Position numbers and translations under genes: made by a program. A DNA stretch of 64,000 nt. It comes from Acanthococcus lagerstroemiae. Lineage: Eukaryota > Arthropoda > Insecta > Hemiptera > Eriococcidae. Where the stretch lies: NCBI GenBank assembly GCA_031841125.1, contig CM063114.1, forward strand, positions 40,941,574 through 41,005,573, read 5' to 3'. The notes beneath the pieces were generated by a model. That model was not told where the DNA came from, did no database searches, and saw nothing but the letters and a program-made list of their open reading frames with translations. Below, one piece after another: positions 44,690 through 57,662 of this stretch (the first letter of the stretch is position 1; each line of letters begins with the position of its first letter).

Positions 44690-45255
44690 AACGGATAATA
44701 TTAACAGTAAGCACCTTGACCCAACTCCCTTTCAGAGTGGCATAGCCAGCTTAGTGTTCGAGGGGAGTCTGTTCTTGAAAGGGGGAAGGTGTTACAGGGG
44801 ATGCTGAAATCAGGAAAACCACTATTTGATAACATCGCAAAGAGAGAGGTTCAGACCCTTTCCACATCCCCTGGCTATGCCACTACCTTTTCTTATGGAA
44901 AAATTTATTAAATTTTGACGTATTAAAATTATTTTTAGGCTAATTTCAACAATAACTCCAACCCAGAAGGCTCAAGCCAGAACCTATAAACCTAAATTTT
45001 AATATGGTGGTAGCTTCCTGTGGAGCTTTCCAGGTAGCAGATACACCTGGATTATTAAAAAAAACTATGTTCGATTTTACTGATTCCCATATATTCAACG
45101 TTCATTACATAAGGTGGTAGCCCCCTGTGAAGCTTTCTAGGTAAGACTTACAGCTAAAATGACCTCTAAATTGAACTCGGCAACTCAAGAAACCCAATAA
45201 TCGATATGCTGGAAGCTATTAACCCAAGCTCGTACGAGGTGACCCCGTTGTTAAT
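44690..45255. other. No gene recognised
   Basis: An imperfect direct pair around GGTGGTAGC(T/C)(T/C)CCTGTG (45005 and 45113) is the only structure noted. Confidence 0.4.
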
Positions 45256-45263
45256 TTTCATGG

Positions 45264-45475
45264 ATGGTTGGCCGAGTGGATAACGCGTTGGTCTCAGAAT
45301 CCGGAGGTCCCGGGTTCGAGCTCACGTAGCAACTCGCCAGAATTTTCAACCTAGGCCGGTTTTTCGGCCAGAAGAGAAGAAGGCTAAGACAGTCCTAACA
45401 GCCTCCTCGACGTCTCTGAAGTAATGCTCGAAAGGGCGGATTCCAGGAGTCGGGTGGAGAGCAAATCAGAAAAAG
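45264..45475 (+). mobile_element. tRNA-derived SINE, copy 2
   Basis: A-box-like TGGCCGAGTGG at 45269-45279 and B-box-like GGTTCGAGCTC at 45313-45323, spaced as in RNA polymerase III type-2 promoters. A body matching copy 1 follows. The 3' end is truncated after GTCGGGTGGAGAGCA. No tRNA cloverleaf closes, so this is not a tRNA gene. Confidence 0.82.
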
Positions 45476-45563
45476 ATCTACAGGCACTTTAAAAAGGGGT
45501 TCAGTGAATTTAAAACCACAGAAATAGGTTATCAAGTGACATTTACTTGATTAACATTGCCTA

Positions 45564-45893
45564 CAGGGAGGGAGTACCGAAGAGTTTTTCCTGGGTTGGG
45601 AAGGGGGGTGGGATTGCGGAAGTCCCAACTGACTCGAACTCAGGATTCCCGAGCATCAAAGCAAAAATGAATAAATAAATAAAATACAAAAATCTTTTGA
45701 CCAGTTGGATTGTTCCAACCGACTCAACTTAAAATTCCCAAGTATTAACGAAGATACAAAAAAAATCTTGACTGGTTGGATTTTTCCAACTCTCCTGACT
45801 AAAGTGGTAAAATTTTTCCAACTGCTGAGTAAAAAATTCCTACTGGCGAGCGGGGTGGGGGATAAGCCCCTCCTCCCTATTAGTACGTTCCTG
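45564..45893. mobile_element. 330-bp hAT-like MITE, relative of 29.9 kb
   Basis: Ends CAGGGAGGGAGTACCG and TAGTACGTTCCTG. The interior has GTTGGATTGTTCCAACCGAC and AAGTCCCAACTGACTC as in the 29903-30190 copy. Confidence 0.72.
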
Positions 45894-46499
45894 TCTCAAG
45901 GACATCTTTCCGTCAGTCCCTCCAACCGTATTAGAACCCCCGGGCATCTCTTACACGAATTTCTCTCTAAAAAATGTCCTGACGAGTCTTTTATTGCGTT
46001 AAGAGTAAATCTGGGGTTGGATCACTTTTTAAAAATTTTTATTTATTATTATTATTCTTTTTGAAAACTCTATTTTAAAGATGTTTTAAAAGAAACTGCA
46101 TATTTTTTCATGGGGAATCGCACGGTAAACTTTAACCCCCTTGCGCACCAGCTCAAAATTTTTTCTACAAAAAATATTGGCTACCAGGTTTTTATACCAA
46201 CATACGTCACTGGTCTAAAAGACCCACGAGCCAACATTTTTGAAAACCGAACAATCGGGAGGTGGTCTAGTTTAACATAACATTCTTCGCAAGAACAGCT
46301 GTCATTTTGTTTCAAAAATTCTCAAAATCAAATTTGGTCAAACAATTCGGTTTAACTAAAATAAATAATAAAAAAATAAAAAACTTGTCCCCGTTAGTGA
46401 ACTGATCAAGTACGTACCGAAAATTGCACACAACATTAATTTTCAAGGCCAATGGAATCTGTTATATTTTGCATTCAAGTGTAATTTTTGGAACACTGT

Positions 46500-47290
46500 T
46501 CGTTAGAAAGACTACAGAAAGCGTACAACAGAGAATGTCTAACAAATTTGAAAATTAAAAATATTGGACTTTCATTGGACTTCTTTCGGGCTTTTTATAT
46601 GCCCAAAAATTGAGTTTGTAAGACACCAGTGATCGAAGTTGAGTTTTCGACAACACTATATTATTATTATTCCTCATTTTTCAATTTTCATAACCTATAT
46701 TAAAATTATTAAGCTTTTATATTGGCCCGGTAGACACCCTGGAACAAAAACATGAAAACGACTGTCTACTCAAATTTCAGGTCCATTAAATCCATTTACA
46801 AACTTATTATTGTCCTAATCCCAAACCTAAAGGCTCCACTGAGAGGACAAAATCTTAAAATTACAGATAATACTATCCAGAATATCAAAAATGGGGTTTT
46901 CGTGTTTTTAAATTTGTTTTGACGATTATTTTAACAGTAAACCCCACTAATAATGTTCCACAAGGAGCTGGGACACAGAAAATTGAAGACCGTCTGATCT
47001 GTTAACAAGAATTTAGAACCTAAAAATTACTTGCATTTACACTGAGAAACAATAAAATATCATCGTAGAGTTCATAACTATATATTCTATTGTTCTTCAG
47101 CGTAAATGAGCCTGTTTTTCAGATTCTAAATTCTCATTAACAGGTAAGATAATTTTGAATTTCTCACATCCCAGACCTCGTGGACCTGGAGGTTTCGGAA
47201 GAAATTATTTCAAAATAATGAATTCGTACACTCTAGACGATGTTCTATAATTTCCAAGTTTTCACACCCCTGGCCCCCTCGGATTATTAC
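46500..47290. repeat. Old inverted and dispersed repeats
   Basis: 46555-46742 ends GGCCCGGTAGACACCCTG and has ATTGGACTT(T/C)CATTGGACTT like the 53.1-kb element. 46990-47160 is an imperfect palindrome around TTTAGAACCTAA / TTCAGATTCTAAATTC. Confidence 0.5.
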
Positions 47291-47299
47291 ACTACACAA

Positions 47300-50195
47300 C
47301 AGCCAAAAAACCACGAGACTGAGTAGCCGATAAAAGAAGTATTTTTCACGCTAAATTCAATGCCATTCTTTGTTTTTCTTAATTAGCTCTCCTTATCACG
47401 TAAATTAATTATTGCCCGTTATTTCCCTCTCCCGTTTGAAATATTAAGGAATATGGTTACACTGTATGCACTACGAAAAGTAAACCCACCAACACATAGT
47501 TACACGAGTAAACTCGTGATCTGATATCGCAGATAGAAACTTATCAGTAATATCAGTTTAATACACCATCAGTATTGCCACATAAAATAAAACGATTTCT
47601 CACAATATTTCATTTCCTAGCAAACGTAAAAAATGATTAGCTAATTGAGCATTTTCAATATCATATTTAATTCAGCGTGAAGAATACATCAAGAATCTAG
47701 TTTCCTTTATATGGTTTCTCAAAAATCTAAGTTTGTTGTGTAGTATTATTGGTACCAGTGTGAAAGTATTTGCCGTGGCAACGTGACGATCATATTTCAT
47801 AATTCCCGATTTACGACAGTTATGAATAAAGATTATTTCCAATTTCAATCAAATAAGTTCATAAATGACTTTAGTTTACCTAAAAATCGATCAGACAGTC
47901 GTTTTCATGTACGCATCTTCAAAAAGCTCTTCTTATGGAGAAATCCCTCAATAAATCTCCCCCCCCCCATGCATCCCTCAAAATTCTTCAATTTCAAAAA
48001 TGTGGGCTGACGGGTTTCTTTCATACCAGAAAGAACAAATTCACCGACCAGGAGCAAAACATTCCGAAAATTGTGAAATTGTGAAATTTTGAACCACCCT
48101 AAGAGTCTAAATATATCATTCGCTAGTGGCTCATCACCTCTGAAGCTGTACAATTACACTTTCTAATACTTGTCACAACTATTTCAGTATCTCAAAATTG
48201 GCATGTTTCTAATTATTAGTACAACAATGGTCCGATAAAAATTCGCTACTATAATACTCTCCGCTGAGAATTTTTATTGGGTGATCGCTGTGGGGCAACA
48301 GGAGGTAGATTTCACGTCGACACTCAAGTTAAGCAGGCAGACAAACAAATCAGTTATAGAAAAATTGCAGCACCGTAAAATGCTCATTCAATTTACAAAA
48401 CATTGAATTAACAACCGTACTCATCGTTGACTTTGCAGGAAGTTGTGCGCTTCTATTCGGCCGAGTGGGAGATTTACATTTCTATTTCAAGCTCGATACC
48501 AACACTACCACGAAACAGTTGAATTAGCCAATCAAATGGATACGCTTTGCGACTATTCTAGGGACAGCATCCTTTAACTGAACAGTTGGGTCATTTTCTT
48601 CATCTTCTGTCCAAGGATATGTCCCACAAGAGACTTGTATCAGCAACTATTCGTATAATTATTAATTAAAATCGTCTGTCTGAACGCAGCGCAGGTTTCA
48701 AATCGGTAGCAGAGATTTTTTCCTTGGGGGAGGAAATGGAGATACGAGTATTATCAACGTGTGCATAATAGAATTCCACATTTATTTTAAATAAATACCT
48801 ACGAATAAATAAATAAATAAATAAAACTTTAGGAGTAAACCAAGTATTAAGTAACGAGCGGGACTTTTCTGAAAATTGAAACAAGGAAGTAAAATCCCAA
48901 CTTGTACCTCTTCTACTAATTCAGAGAATTCACCCCCCTCCTCGCTCATAGGAGAAAAGCAAAAATTGAAACAAAAAAATGAAAAATACAATGTATAATT
49001 CACCTCTTTGGGACCGGTAATCTCTGAACTTATCACTGATCTCAGTTTGACCCCGCGGTGAAAATCGGAACACAAGTCAGCTGCAGAGAGCTCTGAGAGT
49101 TCAACTATGCTAACAGAATCAATTGAAAGAAATTCAACCCCAGATTTCTAAAAATTCATAGTCAGCGAAAAACGAGAGCTAAGAACTTAAAAGAAATAGC
49201 AGTTTGAAAAAGAAAGAAAAAAATGTTACAAATCTTAGGGTTGCATCTTAAGCACAGCGATTATCCAACTCCAAAAAGTAATATTTACGTATGATAAGTT
49301 TCTTTTATTATTATCAGAATACCTTTTTAACGTTTGTGTATTGATGAATGGTCGAGGAAGGAGACCAAAGACATATGTGGGTGACTTTGCAAGAAAGATG
49401 AATAAAAGGTAACCAAGATTACCAATTTCTTCATGGCTACAAGCCAGGGTGTCCGTCGTTTTCCACATTTTCAAAAAAGTGGTTGGACTACCTCTTGATC
49501 TCTCATCTGATCATACAAGAATGTAATTCTAGAATTAAACAGCCTTCTTCAAACAACATTAACTCATGCTGCAAATAATGGCTTGAAGTATAATTCAGGA
49601 CATACACAAAGACTTTTCAACATTACTTTTACCCGCCCAAGACGTGCCTACCAAGAAACTGAGATGGTAATGGTAATCTCTAACCTCTCTTAAAAGTAAC
49701 TGAAGTTTCAAGCATTCAAAAAAAATTTTAATTAAAAGTGTTTCCAGAGTCAGAGTATATATGAAGATTGAATTTTGAAGAAAAAAAAATATATATCTCA
49801 CTTGAAAAATGTGCACATTTGAAGACGAATCAACTACTTCAAAACGCAGATACCCCAAATTTCCAATTATCAGCCTAAACGATGCCAATTTTGAAAAATT
49901 TTTAAAGTTTGAACATTGCTAATCTAGAAAGAAAACGTCTCTCTTTTTTTTCTTTCTACTATACCTATTTATTTGTTTTTTCCAACGGATTCTGAAACTG
50001 ATACTAAAATTTTGATGCATGTTTTTTTCATCAATAACACTATTCTTGATACATTCTGTAACTGATTTCTTTTTTTAGCGAGACACTTAACGCCTATAGG
50101 CCATGGCCTCGGTACATCTTCATGTATATTATTTAAGATTATTTAAAACGTAATGGGTACAGTGAACTTAAATGAGGTGTAATCCATGTACGAGA
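47300..50195. other. No gene recognised
   Basis: AT-rich sequence without a recognisable exon or complete repeat. (AATA)n lies at 48808-48825. Confidence 0.35.
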
Positions 50196-50202
50196 AAATT
50201 GC

Positions 50203-50604
50203 CAGGGTGTATAACGAACCCGAATTTTGAAAATAAATGACCTTTAAATAACCGTTTTCCTCCCAATTTGCTGTGAATGCGCTGAATAGTAAATGCCAAA
50301 ATATGCGAAATATACAAAATGAAGTGCTGCTCATTCGACTCAGAATTCTGTGATTCGTGAAGATCTTTTGAAACTTCTGGAATATAAGCCATAGATAAAA
50401 ATATGCCGTCGTATAAAAATTGCAGCCCTGGTTATTGTAATAGTATTTTCCCATTCTAAATTCTTAGTTCTCTCTTTCAAGGTATAATTTACTGATTTTT
50501 AAATTTTTAAATGACCATGATTGAAAATAAATGACTTCAAAAGACTTAAATGATCTTCCAAAATAAATGACGTTGAATGACTTAAATGACGGTTTGACAC
50601 CCTG
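50203..50604. mobile_element. 402-bp CAGGGTG-ended MITE
   Basis: Starts CAGGGTGTATAACG and ends GACACCCTG. Subterminal AAAATAAATGACCTTTAAAT and AAATGACTTAAATGACGG words are inverted relatives. No exact target duplication. Confidence 0.6.
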
Positions 50605-50652
50605 ATTGTAAGCGAACGGAAGATCTGAAGTACATGTTTGAAATCATTAATA

Positions 50653-50948
50653 CAGGGTGTCCACTTTTTTCCGAGGATAAAATTTCATGACTTTTCCCTG
50701 ACTTTTCCAGATTTTTTCGGATTTTTCTAACCCATTTTTCAACTTTTTCATAACAAACAAATTATTTAAAAAAAAAATTCAACTGAGTCTGACAGAGAAA
50801 ATTGTACAATACTTTCACATCATAAAATTTTCTTCAAAATTCCCTGACTTTTTCGATTTTCTATCAAAAGTGCCCGACTTTTCCAGGTCTCACAGAATTC
50901 CGTGACTGTTCCCTGACTTCTAAGATTTCCAGAAAAGAGGCCACCCTG
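50653..50948. mobile_element. 296-bp CAGGGTG-ended MITE with TTTTCCCTGACTTTTCC arms
   Basis: Starts CAGGGTGTCCACTTTTTTCC and ends AAAAGAGGCCACCCTG. The interior repeats TTCCCTGACTTTTCCAGATT-like words. Confidence 0.65.
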
Positions 50949-51239
50949 ATTTAAAAAAAAAAAAATCAATCTAGAAAATATGAATTGTTTCCAAGAATTA
51001 ACACTGTTAAACAAAAAAGAATTTTACAAAATTTATTTTCTTCATAGCTCTATTGCAAGAATCCCCAGAAATTCAATTTATACCCTAGAAAATTTTTTTG
51101 AATTATTATTTTTGTTCATTATTGTAAATTTACACAGAATATTGCAGCATTTCCTAACATGCCATAATAATTATTGATAGTGAAAACTACTCTTCAGTAT
51201 TCTAAAACGTCTTATTCAGTCATTTTGTATTATGTAAAT

Positions 51240-51454
51240 CAGAGGTCGGTAACTTTTGAAGCTTGAAGGGCCACATAGTAATTTTTCCAAAGCTTGGGGG
51301 CCGCACATCCAAGAAAGAACAAAAAAATGTTTAAATTTCTTTATTAATCATGCATTATGAGGTATTTTGTTAATAGGAATAACTTGCCATCGGGCCGCAA
51401 AAAATTCGTCCGCGGCCCGCTTGCGGCCCGGGGGCCTCATGTTGCCGATCCCTG
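51240..51454. mobile_element. 215-bp hAT MITE with perfect 8-bp target duplication
   Basis: Ends CAGAGGTCGGTAAC and GTTGCCGATCCCTG are inverted and flanked on both sides by ATGTAAAT (51232-51239, 51455-51462). The right half is rich in CGCGGCCCGCTTGCGGCCCG. This terminus and GC-rich subterminal pattern is known from hAT MITEs of many animals. Confidence 0.9.
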
Positions 51455-51469
51455 ATGTAAATCCTACGT

Positions 51470-52375
51470 GAAACTTCCCATGAACGACACGGGTTAATAC
51501 TTATGATATGGATCAAGATCAGGGAGTTGGAGATAGATGCCCTATTTTTCAAAAAAGTGGAGAAATTGAGAATAACTGATACTTGCACATGGGTCAGATG
51601 TCAATATCTTCATTTTTTGATTTGTTGTACGGGCGCTATGCAGTGTTTCTGATTCTAAATTTATTAATGAAAATATCTAATAAATCGATGCCAAAAAATG
51701 ATTTTTCCATGATTTCAGTGCCTACCGAGTTTTGTAGAATCGATTTTCGACTTTTCAAGATTCAGAAATCAGCTAATCACCATTCGAGCATTGCGCTTTA
51801 ACTTGTACAGCAGGATAGAATTTGGATTATAGAAGGGCTACTGACAAGAATTTATGTCTAAGAATAAATACTTGAAAAACCGTAACGATTTTTTCCCCTC
51901 CCAAACACTACTTTTTATTATTGTCTTTTCTCTTTTACCAACGCATATGGGGGGGGGGGCGAGCGACTAGGCAAATATCCTAAAAAAAAAATCCTAAAAA
52001 TAATTTGTGTCCGTTGACTATAACATGCAAAAATGATGCAGACAATTGTTACCAAAATTCTTCCGTATGACACAGGCTCTGGAAAATCTGTTAAGATTAC
52101 CTAAAAAAATTATTTTCAAGAGCTTCTATTAATTAGAGCAACAAAAACGAGAAAATTAAATCGATAGTTGCAAATCAATTTCTGCAAATCGATTTTTAGT
52201 CAATTTTTTTGATTTTTCAGCGTTGATTTCATTTGACGGTGGACATCTCCCTATGCTTTTTCCATTCAAAAGATGGCATTTGTTCTGTTTAATGAATTGG
52301 ATTGGTGAATTTTGTTACGGATGTTACTGTGTAACCCAGAATAACCCTCCCTCACTACTCAAAGAAAAAAGATAA
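51470..52375. other. No gene recognised
   Basis: Contains a G10 run at about 51949-51958. No coding signal. Confidence 0.35.
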
Positions 52376-52424
52376 TAATTAAATTAAATTACAATAAAAA
52401 CAATATGAGGGGCGGAAAATCGGA

Positions 52425-52560
52425 GGAGTGGTCCAGAAATGTGGGATAGTGGAGAAGCGAAGGTTAGTGAGCGGGGGCAGGGGAGAAGGAGGTGAGTGAG
52501 TAGGAACAGTGGAGACGGGGGTCAGTGAGTGGGGGCAGTGGAGAAGGGTGTCAGAATTAT
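52425..52560. repeat. G-rich minisatellite, ~29-bp units
   Basis: GTGAGTGGGGGCAGTGGAGA-like units recur about four times, with variation. Confidence 0.75.
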
Positions 52561-52934
52561 GTTGGGTATAACTTTGCACTCTATTCCCTACAGCCTTATC
52601 AATAACACCTACGATTCCTTACCTTCTTTTCGCTGCTGTATTAATTATTCTACACTCCCCGTCCAAAAATCATTTTCTTGACCCTCTCAGCCGCACTGAA
52701 GACTTGTGACGTCAGAATAGCTGACGAAAATAAAGGTTTGTTTCTGAAAGTTGAATCAACAAGCAGTAAATCTCGTAGGTCTCATCTCTGAGATCTCTCA
52801 CGGCGTCTTTTCTTCAAACTGATTAATCGATTTTTCGTTTGTGAATCGGAAACACAGCGTTATTGACATTAAAGCCAGGATATCCGCAGAAGAACACATG
52901 TATCAGAACCAGGAATTGGGGTATTTTGCCATCG

Positions 52935-53612
52935 CAGGTGTCTACGAAACACAAATTTGTGAAATTCGTGACTTTTTTCATAGGCTCACATACTCATGTT
53001 AGGGATCCTAAATTTCAAAAACAAAAACTAATTTTAAGGTTTCCGTGATATTTGTTAAATTTCTTCCTTTCCTGACATTTTGGAGTTTGCATTCAAAAAC
53101 AGGGTGTCCACCAGATTTGAAAATAGAAAATAATGGACTTTTATTGGATCTTTTCATATGCCTGATCAGAACTAAAAAAGACGCGCCTATGCAAATTTTT
53201 TATTTATTCATTTATCATCAATTTTTTTCTAATCGCTAAAAGGAATTTTTCTTTCCAAGAATTGACCCATTCTCAAATAAAGCATCCAGTCAAGTTCTTC
53301 ACAACATTAATATTATATCTATTTCCTAATTTATCAATTTTTTATTGGACCAATATTAAAATTATTGGACTTCTATTGGACTTATTGGATTATTTTTCGA
53401 ATATTGGACTTTTATTGGATTAATTGGACTTATTGGGCCGGTAGACATCCTGAAAAGGGTTCGAATTTATTCTTTTTGCCGGAAAAATTTGGAGAGAATT
53501 CATGATTTTAAGGAAAAAGCAAATTAAGTATACAGTTGAATTCATGAGTTTTTCGTGACTTTCATGACCACTGACTTCAATTCATGACTTTCACGACTGT
53601 CAGACACCTTGC
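52935..53612. mobile_element. Nested MITEs (53100-53452 inside a larger element)
   Basis: The outer sequence (GTGTCTAC...GTGACTTTTTTCATAGG, then GGGATCCTAAATTTC) matches 59846-60020. It is interrupted at 53100 by an element with ends CAGGGTGTCCACC and GGTAGACATCCTG and inner ATTGGACTTTTATTGGATTA repeats. It resumes at 53453 and ends GACTGTCAGACACC. Confidence 0.65.
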
Positions 53613-53619
53613 ATCGTCT

Positions 53620-54470
53620 TCCTCGCGATTTGTTCCTCACACCTCACCTTTTCTGTGCCGAAGTTGTACGCGAGCATGAATTATAACAAGCTACATGTCT
53701 CATAAAGTTGAGTAAGCGACCCATATGCCATACACAACACAACACCAAACCTTCAGATACCGGTGGTGACGTGTTTTGCCAATATAACGCCTTGCTCCCG
53801 AGAACTGGCGGGGGACTGCAGAGTATGCTATCAGTCCACCTCTATTCTTTTGATAACAGAGTTACAGTATTTTCAAAAGAAAATTACCGTATTCTAACCC
53901 TTATTACCGTACAACAAATTTTCGTAAAAATGCCTGAAAATGTTCCACGATTGACTTTCCCCCCCCCCCCCTGCAAAACACTCACCTTTCATTGTTATCA
54001 CAGATTCCAATTCGGAAATTCCACTGAACATAGATAGTACACAGGAGAACATAGATTGATATTCTTGCAGGTCAAATGGTATATGATGTCAGTCGAATTA
54101 TTTCCACTGTCAATTATGGGGCACTGTGGTTTTTTTTTTTTTGCTTTAGTTGGAAAATCAGAAAATTTTGAAGTTTGGGTTGTCTAATCTCATTACCGAA
54201 CGAAAGATATGTACAGTAGGGATCATTACCATACATGAGTTTCAGCTCTCCAAAACCTTAGGCAGAATATGGTAATTACCGTACAGCTGGCAACGCTGAC
54301 TTCGCCTGGATGTTGCAGGGAGCGAGAGTTCAACAGCATTCCTGTGCTTCTAGCGATAGAGTGATTCTCACCAGTGCTACCAGGGTTCAAACGACAACAT
54401 TTTGGTATGGGGTGAATTCAGGTGCCAAAGGCAATCACCCGTTCTCCTTCTCGATACATACCGTCAGCTG
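53620..54470. other. No gene recognised
   Basis: Frames of 60-109 codons occur but none resembles a known family. A C11 run lies near 53960. Confidence 0.3.
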
Positions 54471-54660
54471 GGGTAATATTGGACACGGGTGGTAATATCG
54501 GCCACTTACGACTTGTTGCAGGAGCGCTACTAGCATCGTTATCAGTGAAGTCAACAGGGGTAATATCACACACTGGTGGTAATATCGGCTACCCATGATT
54601 TGGTAGGAGCGCTAGTATCGTTATCAGTGAAGTCCGATATTACCCCAGTAGATGGTGGAT
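54471..54660. repeat. Two tandem ~80-86-bp units with inverted end
   Basis: Unit 1 (54471-54556) and unit 2 (54557-54635) share GGTGGTAATATCGGC and CGTTATCAGTGAAGTC. The start GGGGTAATAT is inverted as ATATTACCCC after unit 2. Confidence 0.75.
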
Positions 54661-56880
54661 TTAATGGTGTGCCGAACTCATTCAGCAAATGCTTTTGACC
54701 GCGCCAAACCTGGAGAGAAAAATTCGAATGCTAACATCTTGTCACTTTCTACTCATTTGTCAATTTAAACAAGTCCACCATCTCGGAAAGCCGAGGGAAC
54801 GAATTGACTATTTTCTTTCTGTTTTACCATCCAATAGGGGAGCGGCTCCGTTCACTCTATTCTACCGTCCGCGAGAAGAGTTCAAAATGGACTTTCAGTC
54901 ACGCTGCTACTCGCTGCACTTATCCTAGTAAAATTTCCATTCAATTCTGATTTTTCATTCTGAACTGTACTTACGATTAATAGCATCTGTATCAATTATA
55001 TCCAGTGAGTAATTTTCGATGAATTTATTATTGCTAAAATTTTTCGGCTCGTACTTCGTACTCTACACACGCGGTGTACGGTAGAACGTATCATCACTCT
55101 GCCATAAGTAATAATTTGTCTTCGTCCACTGATTAATTAATTATTTTCTTTGAAGACTGTAATAAAACGACTATTACGACAAGAAATTGTGTTTAGTTAA
55201 CCCGCAGAAACCGGGGTCAATGAATGACAATTATCCATCACACAATACAAATAGCTAGGGCCAGCGGCAGCGTCACTACTGGTGCAAAAGCAAAACAAAT
55301 GTATTATAATTTCAACATTATCGAGCTTCGAAAGCAGACGAGTTTTGCCCTTTTTTTATCATTCACTTTTTGCAAGCTACAGTTTTTTTTTTAATTCATC
55401 TTTTCCCTTTTGAGCATCTCGACGTGTAAAATTTTTAGATTCACGGACCACTCGCGACATTAATGAGTAATTGTATAGCATTTCGAGTATTCAGCCTTGA
55501 AAGCGAATTATTCGTAATATTTAACTTGCGTTTTGTGCTACTGTTAAATATCGGCGATTCGTTTTAAATGAACGTTGAAAAATTCGTTATTTCCCTAATT
55601 ATTTTGTTTATACGCTCTTATTAATCATTTAGAATGCCGGATTAAAGAGAATTATGTTGAAATAACGTCAACTGTTTTATCGATTCGCTGTGTCGTCTGT
55701 TAATATAATAGGTAAGAAATGCGACTCGGTAATGAGTGTACTTCTAACTCTGAGCGCGTAAGAAGTTCGAGAAGTGTAGCCATATACGATCCATTTTACG
55801 ACTAGAAGATCGATATTTGGAAATCCGATTAATTAAACACAAATATCGAATATTTGGAAAATCGATCCGAGCTCACCTCATGAAAACCAAGGAACGGGCT
55901 TTGGAGGCAATGAGATGGTTTTCACAGAGGGACACTGCTGTATAGTGGCGGTGGGGAGAGGAGAGGAGACAGTAAGCCTCAAAAATTGTTTCGACAAGAG
56001 TTGGTCATTTGACCAGGATCAGTTGGCAATATTGAAAATAAAAAAATTTTGTTTCCTTGTTTCTTTATCCCTTCGTTTCTCTTACTTACTGCTTGAAATG
56101 TAGGTACAAAGCTGGCAGAATTTACTCTAAATCAATCAGCATTTCCCATGTCCTCCCTCTAGAAAAAAATTGCCTTTACTAAGTTCCTGCATCCGCCGAC
56201 GCAGTAAAATGGCCAAGGAAGCAGAGACGAGAAAGTGGCAACATTTCACCTCTTTATAACTGACGAGAGCCATCGTCTCAGATCTGAAAACCAAGATCTC
56301 TATTTGCTCTCTACGATATAATCTGATATTAAAATATCATGGATGTGCCGGCGGGGAAGGGGGGACTCTCCAAAACGTCTTTCCAAGTTGGTACATTTAG
56401 TACGAATAAAATGGACTCGTAATTGGCAACATCGGATAGGCAGTGGAGAAATATTCAGACGTATACACCCTTTTCATGCTAGCCGATTTCAAAAATATTT
56501 TTCAGCTGGCAAAATGTATATCGTCCAATTTGCAAAAATTAACCCCCACCCCCTTGTAGAAAAAAACATTTTCTCTTGTACGTTTTAGTAAGGCATTATA
56601 ATTTGTTTCTTTGTAAGTTTGTATGTTTCTTTTTTTGTCTGTCTATAGGTTATATGTTTCCCCATCTGTCTCTTTTTCTCTTCTCTACATACTAAGAATC
56701 TGGCCACTGCCTTTCAGACGAAAATAGAGCCAAGTTCTTACAATTACAAAATTATTCCAGGTAAGTCAATGGTTAGTGAAGACAATTTGTGAAAGCTCCG
56801 TACAAAATCTTGACGAGTTTAAACAAAATTTTAAGTTTTTACATGTCTTAAAATATACTAACGTGGTTATAAGTCTTATA
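54661..56880. other. No gene recognised
   Basis: AT-rich unique sequence without a recognised exon. It may include distal regulatory DNA; I see no supporting evidence either way. Confidence 0.35.
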
Positions 56881-56882
56881 AT

Positions 56883-57662
56883 ACTGTAGTGGCGAATCTT
56901 CAACAACCACTAGACGATTCTGCCAAATGGGGACAAGAAATGGAAAATACGAGTCAACGGTGAAAAATCAGCCAATATTGCGTTCGTTCTTCGACCACAT
57001 CCTTACTTCTTACACCCCAGTCTCCTTCAACTCTTCAATCATACCTTACAGATCTGTAGTCAAGTACCTAGGAGTACATCTTGATGAACTACTCACATAT
57101 TTAGCTCATGTACACACCAAGAGAAAGGAACTCGATCTCCGACTGCAGAACTTTTCCCGGTTATTGTGTCGTAAATCGCAGCTTTCACATGATAATAGCT
57201 ATAGCTTTATCTTGCCATCCTGCGCCCTATCTGAACTTATGCACTTCCTGTTTGGGGCTGCGCATGTAACTCACTACGCAACATCATCCCAAGCCACCAA
57301 AACAAAGCACTCCGTTTAATCGCAGGAGCTCCATGGTATATCAGAAACGATACCCTATGCCAGGACCTCAGGATCCCTACTATTAATGAGGTTATTCGAA
57401 CCTTGTCAACACGTCATGAAAAGCGCCTACACACCCACTCTAATGTGCTGGCCCTCTCCATACTGGACACTGGGTTCCATCATCGCAGACTTCAACGCCG
57501 CCATCCGATGGATCTTCCGGCATTGACTCTGTAACATCCTACTCAACCCCCCCCCCCCCTACCCAATAGCTCGGTCGTATCGTTAATACATACCGACTTT
57601 TCTACCGTGTTCAATTGTATCTTCGGTTTTTTTACGTTCCAATAAAACGTATGAAAAAAAAA
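56883..57662 (+). pseudogene. Jockey-type non-LTR retrotransposon 3' end
   Basis: Reading through several frameshifts: VANLQQPLDDSAKWGQ, then RVNGEKSANIAFVLRPHP, VVKYLGVHLDELLTYLAHVH, RKELDLRLQNFSRLLCRKSQ, LRLIAGAPWYIRNDTLCQDL-type sequence (57318-57370) and RTLSTRHEKRLHTHSNVLAL. The YLGVHLD and GAPWY.RNDTL blocks are typical of the Jockey clade. A short 3' UTR with CAATAAAACG and a poly(A) tail ends at 57663. Confidence 0.82.

Noticed and set aside
45264..45335. tRNA gene
   Set aside because: It has A- and B-box-like sequence, but the acceptor and T stems do not close, and it continues into a repeated body shared with 41.5 kb, so SINE.
53708..54037. 109-codon plus-strand frame
   Set aside because: Contains a C11 run and no family signal.
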